From Clostridiales bacterium (lineage in GTDB: Bacteria > Bacillota > Clostridia > Oscillospirales > Butyricicoccaceae): a stretch of 11,168 nucleotides of DNA. Shown here in pieces: positions 1 to 8,335 of this stretch; position 1 is the stretch's first letter; the number at the start of each line of letters is the position of its first letter. The translations under genes were made by a program, and so were the position numbers. The stretch lies in NCBI GenBank assembly GCA_019418305.1, contig DYCA01000045.1, positions 1-11,168 of the forward strand, given 5' to 3'. The notes beneath the pieces were generated by a model that saw only the letters and a list, made by a program, of their open reading frames with translations, had not been told where the DNA came from and ran no database searches.

Positions 1-868
1 ATGCGCCGACCTCGCCTGAACCCGCGACGATCTCGGTGATCTCCTGCGTGATGGCTGCCTGACGTGCACGGTTATAGGACAGATTCAGATTTTCGATCAT
101 CTCGCTGGCATTGTCGGACGCAGCCTCCATCGCCATGCGGCGTGCGGACTGCTCGGAGCAGTAGCTTTCCACCACCGCACCGTACAGCACACCGTACAGG
201 TATTCGGGAATGATCGCGTCGAACACCGCCTCTGGAGAGGGATCGTATTCGGTCAGCACACGCGCGCCCGTCGTCTTTTCGCCTTGTTCGCTGCGATCAA
301 AGTTCGCCGGCAGCAGCTGGATACACTTAGGCTCCTGCTGCAGGGGCGAAACAAACTGCGTGTAACAGAGGAAAACCTCGTCCACCTGCCCGCCGCGGAA
401 CATACCGAGCATGTGCTCGACGATTTCATGCGTGTCGCTGATTTTCATGGTTTCGGCAATGCCCGGATAATCTGCCGCAACCGGCCAGTCGCGCTTGGCG
501 TAATGCTCCTGCGCCTTTTTGCCGATTGTGACAACCTGCGCCTTTTTGCCCTCCATCTCGGCAGCGGCCAGCTTGAACAGGTTGGCATTATAGCCGCCCG
601 CCAAACCACGGTCGCCCGCGATGACGATATACAGGCTGTTCTTCACGTCGCGGTGACGGGTATACACCGAATCACCGTTACGTGTCGCGGCAGCCAGCCG
701 GGTGATGGTTTCATACATTGTATTGAAATAGGGCCGCGCGGCCAGCGCACGCTCCTTGGCACGGCGCATTTTGGAAGAAGCCACCAGCTCCATCGCCTTG
801 GTAATCTGCATGGTGGACTGCACCGACTTGATGCGGCGCTTAATGTCCTTCATGTTTCCGGAAGCCAT
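1..868 (-). CDS. atpG: F1Fo ATP synthase gamma subunit (3' end cut by window)
   Basis: Central rotor shaft of the F1 sector, coupling c-ring rotation to catalysis in the alpha3beta3 head. The translation begins MASGNMKDIKRRIKSVQST and continues into the family-typical ITKAMELVASSKMRRA, the first half of the N-terminal coiled coil. The conserved 'AGDRGLAGGYNAN' block lies in the middle. The C-terminal helix signature (AMEAASDNASEMIENLNLSYNRARQ split over its length, then ITQEITEIVAG) is present close to the window edge. About 289 residues are visible and bacterial gamma subunits are roughly 285-295, so only a few residues and the stop should be missing. The ATG at 866-868 has an AAGGAGGA ribosome site (876-883) about 7 nt upstream; the internal Met6 is a less likely start. 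It lies 20 nt after atpA. The tail after EIVAG reads SGEVGA, which differs from the common GGANAL ending. Confidence 0.96.
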   Translation of the reverse strand, partial: MASGNMKDIKRRIKSVQSTMQITKAMELVASSKMRRAKERALAARPYFNTMYETITRLAAATRNGDSVYTRHRDVKNSLYIVIAGDRGLAGGYNANLFKLAAAEMEGKKAQVVTIGKKAQEHYAKRDWPVAADYPGIAETMKISDTHEIVEHMLGMFRGGQVDEVFLCYTQFVSPLQQEPKCIQLLPANFDRSEQGEKTTGARVLTEYDPSPEAVFDAIIPEYLYGVLYGAVVESYCSEQSARRMAMEAASDNASEMIENLNLSYNRARQAAITQEITEIVAGSGEVGA

Positions 869-888
869 TGTTCAGTCCTCCTTCCGTC

Positions 889-2953
<2,065 letters not shown>

Positions 2954-2959
2954 CTGCGC

Positions 2960-3457
2960 TCACCCCACCTTGTCGATGAACTCTTCGATGAAGCGCTCGT
3001 GATCGGCTTCCTTGACGTCGCGCTCGACGACCTTGGAGGCGATCATGACAGAAAGGCTGGCGACCTCATCCTTAAGCTCGTTCATAGCCTTCTTACGCTC
3101 CTGCTCGATGGTGTTCTCGGCCTTCTTCATCATGGCAGCGGCCTGCTGCGAGGATTCCTTGAGGATCTCCTCACTGCGCACGGTCGCGCGGCGGGTGGCA
3201 GAACCGACGATCTCGGCGGCTTCCTCCTTGGCCTTGGCCAGACGCTCCGTGTATTCGCTGCGCATCTGCTCGGCTTCGGTCTGCGCCTTTTCTGCGTTCC
3301 CGTACATGGCCTGCACTTCTTCCTCGCGCGCGGCGAGCATCTTGCGCACAGGCTTAAACAGGAACTTCTTGATGATGGCAAACGTAATGAGCGTATTGCA
3401 CATCGTCACAAGGATATTCCACCAGTTGATATAAACAAAAGACTGGAACTCCGCCAC
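2960..3457 (-). CDS. atpF: F1Fo ATP synthase b subunit
   Basis: Peripheral stalk (stator) subunit, a single-pass membrane protein that dimerises through a long cytoplasmic helix. At 165 aa it has the usual length. One N-terminal membrane segment spans roughly residues 8-30 (VYINWWNILVTMCNTLITFA) and is followed by the family-typical 'FLFKPVRKMLAAREEEV'. The rest is a charged, alanine-rich coiled coil (about 45-150) without Gly or Pro breaks except at its end. The start is GTG (3455-3457), supported by a full-strength ribosome site at 3464-3471. There is a single b gene, with no b' paralogue in the window. Confidence 0.97.
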   Translation of the reverse strand: MAEFQSFVYINWWNILVTMCNTLITFAIIKKFLFKPVRKMLAAREEEVQAMYGNAEKAQTEAEQMRSEYTERLAKAKEEAAEIVGSATRRATVRSEEILKESSQQAAAMMKKAENTIEQERKKAMNELKDEVASLSVMIASKVVERDVKEADHERFIEEFIDKVG

Positions 3458-3463
3458 TGTTTT

Positions 3464-3471
3464 ACCTCCTT
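3464..3471 (-). promoter_or_regulatory. Full-length Shine-Dalgarno site of atpF
   Basis: On the minus strand this reads AAGGAGGT, complementary over all eight bases to the usual 16S rRNA 3' end, with AAAACA (6 nt) between it and the GTG of atpF. It fixes the non-ATG start of atpF. It lies just downstream of a stem-loop in the same intercistronic gap. Confidence 0.85.
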
Positions 3472-3475
3472 CCCA

Positions 3476-3494
3476 AACGGAAGATGATTCCGTT
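3476..3494 (-). other. Intercistronic stem-loop between atpE and atpF
   Basis: A perfect 7-bp inverted repeat (AACGGAA / TTCCGTT) with a 5-nt loop lies between the atpE stop and the atpF ribosome site. No run of T follows it in the transcript sense, so it is not a standard terminator. A hairpin here could protect the 3' end of processed mRNA carrying atpE, whose product is needed in about ten or more copies per complex. That role is inference. Confidence 0.5.
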
Positions 3495-3516
3495 CATCCT
3501 GCTATGACCAGACTGC

Positions 3517-3849
<333 letters not shown>

Positions 3850-4569
3850 TCAGCTGCTGCCGCGCGCATCACCTACATAAGCCATGGTCAGCATACTGAA
3901 GATGAATGCCTGCATACAAGCAGTGAAACAGTCAAAGTACAGCGAAAGGATACCGGGCAAGCCGATCTGCAACAGCGGCACGGGCAAAAAGCCCAAAATC
4001 GCATTGGACAGAACCTCCAGCGCGCCCATGATCAGTGTCGAAATGACAAGGCCGCCCGCCATATTACCGAAATGACGGAAGGACATGGAAACCGGGGTGG
4101 CCACTTCGCTGAGCACATTGAGCGGGGCCATCACAAAGACAGGCCCCAAGAAGCCCTTGAGATAGCCGACGATGCCGCCGTACTTGATCTTGTTGTATGT
4201 GATCAGGACAAACGTCATCAGTGCCCAGCCCAGCGTCGTATTCAGGTCGGCCGTTACCGGACGCATCCAGAACAGCGACGCCAGCGAGCCGAACAGCGAG
4301 CTCATCAGCAGCGTTGCAATATAAGGCGAAAATGCCCGGCATCCCTGTCCCATGGTGCTGTCGACCAGATTGTCAATCATAATGACAGCCTTTTCCGCCA
4401 GCGCCTGTTTCCCCTTCGGGATTTTCTCCATGCGCCGGGTCAGGAAAATGCACAGGAACAGGATAAACGCCATCACAATCCACGCATTTCGCATGGTTTC
4501 CGTGATAGGAAGATTGGGATTGCCGAATAAATATCCCAGTACCTGTGGGCCGTTTATTTCAACATTCAC
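3850..4569 (-). CDS. atpB: F1Fo ATP synthase a subunit
   Basis: Stator membrane subunit that forms the ion half-channels against the c ring. At 239 aa it has five or six membrane segments. The essential stator arginine is R165 in 'SMSFRHFGNM', in the long helix that faces the c-ring carboxylate. The conserved 'PVTADLNTTLGWAL' block is at about 104-117, and the C-terminal helices (197-235) contain polar and acidic residues typical of the exit channel. The start is GTG (4567-4569) with an AAAGGAGGT ribosome site overlapping the TAG stop of atpI. There are only 3 nt between the two genes, so translation is probably coupled. The C terminus is short (ARGSS). Confidence 0.98.
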   Translation of the reverse strand: MNVEINGPQVLGYLFGNPNLPITETMRNAWIVMAFILFLCIFLTRRMEKIPKGKQALAEKAVIMIDNLVDSTMGQGCRAFSPYIATLLMSSLFGSLASLFWMRPVTADLNTTLGWALMTFVLITYNKIKYGGIVGYLKGFLGPVFVMAPLNVLSEVATPVSMSFRHFGNMAGGLVISTLIMGALEVLSNAILGFLPVPLLQIGLPGILSLYFDCFTACMQAFIFSMLTMAYVGDARGSS

Positions 4570-4572
4570 CGT

Positions 4573-4956
4573 CTAACCTCCTTTCCTCTGAACTACGTTA
4601 TACCAGAGTAAAATCACTTTCGGAAAGAAGAGCGGAAGCACTGCGGCCAGCGGATGGATAAACGGCACTTTAATAGCCGCAAACACCGCAAGGCCGGTCA
4701 GCACATAGCGGAAAAAATAGCCGCGCCGCACGATACGGGTCGCCTGATCCGGTGGGAACAAAGCGGCTTTGGCAACATTGTTGCCAATCATGCGAAACAA
4801 GACCAACGCATAGGCTGCGCCCAGCAGCAAGCTAACGCCTGCCCGCCACACTTCACAGCCGGCCAGCACAAAAATGCCAAAGGCAATGAGTGTCAGCGGC
4901 ACAACGCCGCGTAACATCCGCGCCGACTCTTCCCGCACGATTTGTTTTCCCGTCAC
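4573..4956 (-). CDS. atpI: ATP synthase subunit I (AtpI)
   Basis: Small membrane protein encoded at the head of many atp operons. Family members have been linked to c-ring assembly and, with AtpZ, to Mg2+/Ca2+ transport in Bacillus pseudofirmus. The 127-aa product (GTG start) has four hydrophobic stretches at about 14-30, 34-53, 77-95 and 97-120 and ends in a basic tail, the usual layout of the ATP_synt_I family. The GTG at 4954-4956 overlaps the TGA of atpZ by 4 nt (GTGA), with AAAGGAGA just upstream. A longer reading in the same frame runs through the atpZ coding region to 5118, but it has no comparable ribosome site and I reject it. Sequence divergence is high, as usual for this family; position supports the call. 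Confidence 0.85.
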   Translation of the reverse strand: MTGKQIVREESARMLRGVVPLTLIAFGIFVLAGCEVWRAGVSLLLGAAYALVLFRMIGNNVAKAALFPPDQATRIVRRGYFFRYVLTGLAVFAAIKVPFIHPLAAVLPLFFPKVILLWYNVVQRKGG

Positions 4957-5216
4957 GGCAGCTTCTCCTTTCTTTCGCTTTCTCTGGCTTTTCGCTCGGT
5001 AAACCGCAGGAAGTCCCGCAGTCCGCAGGCTGCAACCGCTATCCCGAGTAGGATTCCGAAAATCACCACACCGTTGCCCCAGCCAAATCGGTTCCGGAGC
5101 CAAAGCGCTCCAAAACAACAGAGTACCGGCGGTGTGACGACTGTGAATCCGACCTGACTAAAATAAATCAGGTAACGCAGCACACTCCAATGATCTTTTT
5201 TTTGACTCAACCGCAT
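4953..5216 (-). CDS. atpZ: AtpZ/AtpI-family protein (ATPase gene 1)
   Basis: First gene of the ATP synthase operon proper: an 87-aa protein with two membrane helices and a highly charged basic/acidic C-terminal tail. The sequence 'WSVLRYLIYFSQVGFTVV' followed by 'PPVL' matches the AtpZ pattern (LxxLxQLGFxxxxPPVLG), and a glycine-rich second helix follows (FGILLGIAVAACGL). In Bacillus pseudofirmus AtpZ works with AtpI in divalent-cation transport. The start is uncertain. The ATG at 5214-5216 has GGGGG only one base upstream, too close for good initiation, whereas the TTG at 5208-5210 is spaced 7 nt from it. The open frame runs upstream to 5309, but that lies in the promoter. A well-formed leader ORF overlaps this start in another frame. 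Confidence 0.8.
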   Translation of the reverse strand: MRLSQKKDHWSVLRYLIYFSQVGFTVVTPPVLCCFGALWLRNRFGWGNGVVIFGILLGIAVAACGLRDFLRFTERKARESERKEKLP

Positions 5217-5268
5217 TCCCCCATATTGCCGATTCGATATTCCGAGCACAGCCGTACCAAATAGGCAT
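5158..5268 (-). CDS. Leader ORF overlapping the atpZ start (possible uORF)
   Basis: A 36-codon ORF beginning ATG CCT ATT TGG (MPIWYGCARN) and ending at TAG inside atpZ. Its ribosome site GGGAGGGG (5274-5281) is stronger and better spaced (5-7 nt) than anything before atpZ. It starts about 20 nt downstream of the predicted transcription start. It runs across both candidate atpZ starts and through an eight-adenine run (5196-5203 in plus coordinates). A net +1 shift, or the loss of one A, would move a ribosome from this frame into atpZ. No homology is recognised and the ORF is short enough to be chance. Options are a regulatory leader peptide, a frameshifted atpZ N terminus, or nothing. Confidence 0.35.
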   Translation of the reverse strand: MPIWYGCARNIESAIWGNAVESKKRSLECAALPDLF

Positions 5269-5294
5269 AACTGCCCCTCCCACATATCGTTCTT

Positions 5295-5322
5295 ATTATA
5301 CCTAACCAAACCAAAAAGTGAA
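5295..5322 (-). promoter_or_regulatory. Sigma-A-type promoter of the atp operon
   Basis: On the minus strand: -35 TTCACT (5317-5322; 4 of 6), 16-nt spacer, -10 TATAAT (5295-5300; perfect). The predicted start is near 5288, giving a leader of about 70 nt before atpZ. The 40 bp upstream of the -35 are almost pure A/T with a long A/T tract, resembling an UP element. No terminator lies between this promoter and the left window edge, consistent with one transcript through atpG. Confidence 0.7.
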
Positions 5323-5331
5323 ACACTTTTT
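5313..5331. repeat. Perfect palindrome over the atp operon -35
   Basis: AAAAAGTG and CACTTTTT form an 8-bp perfect inverted repeat around a 3-nt centre and include the -35 hexamer. A second short inverted repeat (TTAGA, 4 nt, TCTAA; 5333-5346) lies next to it. This could be an operator, or simply AT-rich coincidence. No regulator gene in the window points to one. Confidence 0.35.
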
Positions 5332-5505
5332 ATTAGAAATCTCTAAAAAAAAATTTTTCCTCTTTCATTCATCATATATATTGACCAATCTCGCTTTAAA
5401 AATCTGTGCGAATAACGTAAACTTCATCAAATAATGCATATTTTGTAAACGGACAGCAATAGTACCTTTCCCGCTCCCGTTGGTGTCTATACCCGGCGAA
5501 AAATG
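5323..5505. other. AT-rich gene-free stretch upstream of the atp operon
   Basis: Together with the promoter and leader, this makes up a gap of almost 300 bp with no convincing gene between the leader ORF and the P-loop gene. It is clearly more AT-rich than the flanking genes, with a run of A then T at about 5345-5359. I see no tRNA, riboswitch or ORF with a good ribosome site. A weak second minus-strand promoter (TTGCTG, 17 nt, CATTAT, about 5430-5460) is possible but poor. Confidence 0.4.
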
Positions 5506-5534
5506 AAAAAGCAGCGAAATGATCGCTGCTTTTT
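5506..5534. terminator. Rho-independent terminator, likely bidirectional
   Basis: A perfect 12-bp stem (AAAAAGCAGCGA / TCGCTGCTTTTT) with a 5-nt loop, flanked by T runs in both directions. It lies 29 nt after the stop of the minus-strand P-loop gene and separates it from the atp operon promoter. The plus-strand T tract is equally good, but no plus-strand gene ends here. Confidence 0.9.
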
Positions 5535-5563
5535 TCATATTGCTGTAACTGCTAAGTATTTTC

Positions 5564-5974
5564 TTACAGAAAACGCTTCATACCGTCGGTCGCAGCGGAC
5601 GGCTCCTCGCTGAGGGAAACCGTAAAGTTAACGCTGTGCTGCGCAGAGAACTGATCCAGCATGTTGAGGAACTCCTCTGCCTTTGCTACGTCCTTGACAC
5701 CGGTAATCTTATACAGACCGTCAATGAAAACGCGCGTAATATCATAGTTACCGGCGTGAATGCCGCACAGGAATCCAAGCAGGCTTGCATAATCCTTGAT
5801 CGGGTAATCGGTTGCATCAATCAGTCGCGCATCATGCGAAATATCAAAAGTCAATTTGTTGCCGCGCGAAATGCAAACCACGCTTCCCTTTTCTTCTTGT
5901 ACCGCGGCGTTGACCTGGTCAATCAATTCCTTGGTCTTACCAGAGCCAGTGCCGCCAATAATCAGTTTTACCAT
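5564..5974 (-). CDS. Small P-loop NTPase of unknown function
   Basis: A 136-aa soluble protein with a Walker A motif at residues 7-14 (GGTGSGKT) right after the first beta strand MVKLII. A second strand, SVVCIS, is at 31-36, and a Walker B-like strand, RVFIDGL, has its acidic residue at D85. The C terminus is a short strand (VNFTVSLS) plus a tail. This is a minimal P-loop core without an obvious partner domain. Proteins of this type in Clostridia are often labelled 'ATP-binding' or 'PilT-like', but it lacks the Asp and His boxes of true PilT ATPases, and no pilus gene is near. The ATG has a GGGAGGA site about 8 nt upstream, and the gene has its own likely promoter and terminator, so it is probably monocistronic. 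Substrate and role unknown. Confidence 0.8.
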   Translation of the reverse strand: MVKLIIGGTGSGKTKELIDQVNAAVQEEKGSVVCISRGNKLTFDISHDARLIDATDYPIKDYASLLGFLCGIHAGNYDITRVFIDGLYKITGVKDVAKAEEFLNMLDQFSAQHSVNFTVSLSEEPSAATDGMKRFL

Positions 5975-5994
5975 AGTTTATATCCTCCCAACCT

Positions 5995-6053
5995 TTGAGG
6001 TTGTTTTTAGTGTACCATAGTTTGCCCCAAACCTCAAGCCTGATTTGCAAACT
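5995..6053. repeat. Two inverted repeats framing the P-loop gene promoter
   Basis: One pair is TTGAGGTT (5995-6002) and AACCTCAA (6030-6037), bracketing the -10 and the start site. The second is AGTTTGC (6019-6025) and GCAAACT (6047-6053), centred on the -35. A shorter repeat (CAACCT/AGGTTG, 5989-6003) covers the start site. These may be operator half-sites or a weak hairpin for the upstream transcript. Which one is not decidable by eye. Confidence 0.35.
6009..6037 (-). promoter_or_regulatory. Likely promoter of the P-loop NTPase gene
   Basis: Minus strand: -35 TTGAGG (6032-6037), 17-nt spacer, -10 TACACT (6009-6014) preceded by TGG, giving an extended -10. The predicted start is near 6002, about 28 nt before the ATG. 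No terminator is visible between the carboxypeptidase gene and this point, so read-through from that gene is also possible. Confidence 0.55.
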
Positions 6054-6072
6054 TTCCGTCATTTTGTCCATA

Positions 6073-7209
6073 TTACGCCGTACCGCCGCCGACCAGTTTT
6101 CCTAAGAATTGAAGCAGCAATCCCGGGACACTCCGTGCCTCTACATCTTCCGCCGCTGTAATCGGAAGCTGCAACAGGGTTTCTCCCCCGCTCGACACCG
6201 TCAGCTGCCCAATCTGCTGACCTGCTGTAATCGGCGCCTGGAGCGCATCCGGTAACTCCAATTTCGTTTCCAGCTCTGCCGCTTTTTCCTTTTCTACCAC
6301 AATTGACTGGTCATTCTGCAAGACTGGCTGCACAAAGTCCGCGCTGCCAAGCTGCACGGGAACCGGCTGCAGCAAATCATCCGGCGGCGTATAAACCGTG
6401 AAATTCGCAAAACCGTAATTGAGCAGTGCGGATGCGTCCGCCATACGGGTTTCCTTGGTCGGCGCCGCCATCACCACCGCAACCAGACTGAGGCCGTCCC
6501 GCTCGGCGCTGGCCGAAATACAAAAGCCCGCTTCGGAAATGTATCCTGTTTTCAGTCCGGTCAATCCCGGATAACTCTTGAGCATTTTATTTGTGTTGGC
6601 CAGCGAAAACTTTCCGCCGCGGATGCTGTCCATCCAGATGCCGGTGTACTCCAGAATTTTGGGGTGCCGCAGCAGCTCACAGGAAATGAGCGCAATATCA
6701 CGCGCTGAGGTCATGGTTTTCTGCCCCATGCCGTCCAGCCCGTTGGCGTTGATAAACTGCGTATTGGTGCAGCCCAGCTCTGCCGCGCGCTGATTCATGC
6801 GATCGACAAATGCCGCTTCGGTACCGGCAAGGTGCTCTGCCACCGCAACCGCACAGTCATTTGCCGAACCGACTGCAATTGCTTTGAGCATATCGTTGAG
6901 CGACATCTGCTCGCCCGGTTCCAGCCAGACCTGCGTCCCGCCCATCGAGCAGGCGTATTCGCTGCCTGTAATCATGGTGTCCAGCGTCACCTCGCCGCGT
7001 TCGAGCGCCTCCATTGTCAGCAGCATGGTCATGATTTTGGTAACCGATGCCGGCTGCAACTGCTCATCGGCATTATATATAAACAGTTCCTGCCCATTAG
7101 CCGCATACAGTGCGGCAGACTTTGCATTAAGCGCCCCCATTTCCGGCAGCGCCGCCGCCTGTACCAGCAGCATTCCGCCCAGTATGGCGGCGCAAATCAT
7201 TTTTTTCAC
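6073..7209 (-). CDS. D-alanyl-D-alanine carboxypeptidase (PBP5/DacF type)
   Basis: Secreted, membrane-bound low-molecular-weight penicillin-binding protein that removes the terminal D-Ala of peptidoglycan stem peptides (peptidase family S11). With the GTG start at 7207-7209 the protein is 378 aa. An N-terminal signal peptide (MKKMICAAILGGMLLVQAAA) precedes the catalytic domain. All three active-site motifs are present: SVTK (nucleophile S55, K58), SAN (115-117) and KTG (220-222). A C-terminal beta domain of the PBP5_C type follows from about 265. The end, VPGLLLQFLGKLVGG, looks like the amphipathic membrane anchor. An upstream in-frame GTG at 7227 would add six residues, but it has no ribosome site; 7209 follows AAAGGGTGG and gives a normal Met-Lys-Lys signal. 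Which Dac paralogue (vegetative or sporulation) cannot be told. Confidence 0.93.
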   Translation of the reverse strand: MKKMICAAILGGMLLVQAAALPEMGALNAKSAALYAANGQELFIYNADEQLQPASVTKIMTMLLTMEALERGEVTLDTMITGSEYACSMGGTQVWLEPGEQMSLNDMLKAIAVGSANDCAVAVAEHLAGTEAAFVDRMNQRAAELGCTNTQFINANGLDGMGQKTMTSARDIALISCELLRHPKILEYTGIWMDSIRGGKFSLANTNKMLKSYPGLTGLKTGYISEAGFCISASAERDGLSLVAVVMAAPTKETRMADASALLNYGFANFTVYTPPDDLLQPVPVQLGSADFVQPVLQNDQSIVVEKEKAAELETKLELPDALQAPITAGQQIGQLTVSSGGETLLQLPITAAEDVEARSVPGLLLQFLGKLVGGGTA

Positions 7210-7265
7210 AGCCAACCACCCTTTCACCTCATCTTATGCCTGATAAAACGAAAACATGTCTTTTG

Positions 7266-7279
7266 CATTGACAAATGCT
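7266..7279. repeat. Palindrome at the -35 of the permease promoter
   Basis: GCATT-GACA-AATGC: perfect 5-bp arms around a 4-nt centre. It covers the -35 hexamer and sits in the gap between two divergent genes. It could bind a dimeric regulator acting on one or both genes. Arms this short also arise by chance. Confidence 0.35.
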
Positions 7280-7297
7280 TCTAAATTGTTTTATGAT
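7268..7297 (+). promoter_or_regulatory. Promoter of the AEC permease gene
   Basis: Perfect -35 TTGACA (7268-7273), 18-nt spacer and -10 TATGAT (7292-7297; 5 of 6). The start would be near 7304, leaving a leader of about 24 nt that contains the GGAGG ribosome site. The divergent carboxypeptidase gene must have its own promoter here, but I find no strong match on the minus strand. Confidence 0.75.
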
Positions 7298-7327
7298 TAT
7301 AAAATTGGAGATCGGAGGGAATACATT

Positions 7328-8263
7328 TTGCTTGAGAATATTCAAATTTTAGTCTCACAAATCATTGTAATGTTTTTGCTGATGGCGGTTGGTTTTGTGT
7401 GCGTTCGGCTGAAATACCTGAATAACGACGGCGCCGGCCAGCTATCGGTTATCCTGACGCGCATCATCGCGCCCTGCGTTGTCATTGATTCGTTTCAGCG
7501 CGAATTCGACCCTGCACTTGTCACGGATCTGTTAGTTGCAGCAGGCTGCACCATTATCGCTATGGGATTGTCCATGGCTGTCGGACATTTCCTGTTTCGC
7601 GCCAACGGACCGCACATAAATTTTGCGGACAAACGTATGTGCGTGGTATTCACCAACTGCGGTTTTATGGCGCTCCCGCTGCTGGACGCTCTGTATGGCT
7701 CCTACGGCCTGTTTCTTGGTTCTGCATTTATCGCTATCAACAACGTGCTGCTCTGGAGCTATGGCGTTTCCCAGCTGTGTCGTGATACTACACGGGCGCA
7801 AAAGCTGTATAACGCCATACTTAATCCCGGCACGGTCTCACTGGCCATCGGGCTGGTCTTTTTCCTGTCGCCCCTTGATTTGCCGCAGATTCCTGCGACC
7901 TGCGTTTCCTATCTTGCCTCGCTCAACACACCGGTCGCCATGATTATTCTGGGGGCATTTCTCGCGCAATGTGACCTTCGTTCCTGTTTTCAGGATAAAC
8001 AGGTGTATTATGTCACCGCCTTGCGTTTGCTCATCCTGCCACTGATTACGCTGGCAATTTTTCTGCTGCTCCCGCTTGACAGTGTATTGCGCAACACCAT
8101 GCTGATCAGCGCGGCTGCGCCGGTCGCCATGGCCTGCTCGATGTTCGGTCAGGTATACGGTACGGACTATCTGTTTTCCACACGCGCGGTTGCCGTTTCC
8201 ACTATTCTATCCGCGATTACCATCCCGTCAATGATTGCACTGAGCGGCTTGCTTGGCGGATAA
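7328..8263 (+). CDS. AEC-family transporter (auxin efflux carrier-like permease)
   Basis: Integral membrane secondary carrier of the AEC family (Mem_trans). Bacterial members are proposed exporters or uniporters of organic acids and related metabolites; the substrate here is unknown. The 311-aa product has about ten hydrophobic helices in two blocks of five, separated by a more polar centre (about 150-175). Family features are the N-terminal 'MFLLMAVGFVCVRLKYLN', the mid-chain 'FTNCGFMALPLLDALYG', and the second-half 'LNTPVAMIILGAFLA' and 'AAAPVAMACSMFGQVYG'. The start is TTG (7328-7330), 9 nt after GGAGG. An ATG at 7256 in frame lies upstream of the promoter and is rejected. It is the only plus-strand gene, with its own promoter and terminator. 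Confidence 0.9.
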   Translation: MLENIQILVSQIIVMFLLMAVGFVCVRLKYLNNDGAGQLSVILTRIIAPCVVIDSFQREFDPALVTDLLVAAGCTIIAMGLSMAVGHFLFRANGPHINFADKRMCVVFTNCGFMALPLLDALYGSYGLFLGSAFIAINNVLLWSYGVSQLCRDTTRAQKLYNAILNPGTVSLAIGLVFFLSPLDLPQIPATCVSYLASLNTPVAMIILGAFLAQCDLRSCFQDKQVYYVTALRLLILPLITLAIFLLLPLDSVLRNTMLISAAAPVAMACSMFGQVYGTDYLFSTRAVAVSTILSAITIPSMIALSGLLGG

Positions 8264-8277
8264 CAAACCACATAAAA

Positions 8278-8313
8278 AAAAACAGACTGCGAAATACTTC
8301 ACAGTCTGTTTTT
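8278..8313. terminator. Bidirectional rho-independent terminator
   Basis: AAAAACAGACTG and CAGTCTGTTTTT form a perfect 12-bp stem with a 12-nt loop, with T-rich tracts on both strands. It lies between convergent genes, 14 nt after the permease stop and 22 nt after the exodeoxyribonuclease stop, so it can end both transcripts. Confidence 0.9.
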
Positions 8314-8335
8314 CTTTTGCATGCAATTCTGTCTC

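Noticed and set aside
4573..5118. Longer version of AtpI starting at 5118
   Set aside because: The extra N terminus runs through atpZ in another frame and is low in hydrophobic pattern. The GTG at 4956 has a ribosome site and the GTGA coupling with atpZ.
5217..5309. N-terminal extension of AtpZ to the ATG at 5309
   Set aside because: It would start inside the promoter spacer, upstream of the -10 element, so it cannot be on that transcript.
5335..5505. Possible riboswitch or small RNA in the gap upstream of the atp promoter
   Set aside because: No conserved aptamer pattern or strong stem apart from the terminator; the gap lies outside the predicted transcript and is mostly low-complexity A/T.
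5564..5974. Type IV pilus retraction ATPase (PilT)
   Set aside because: Only Walker A and B are shared; the protein is less than half the length of PilT, lacks its Asp and His boxes, and has no pilus genes nearby.
7256..7327. N-terminal extension of the AEC permease to the ATG at 7256
   Set aside because: It lies upstream of and through the -35/-10 pair, has no ribosome site, and the added residues do not look like the family.
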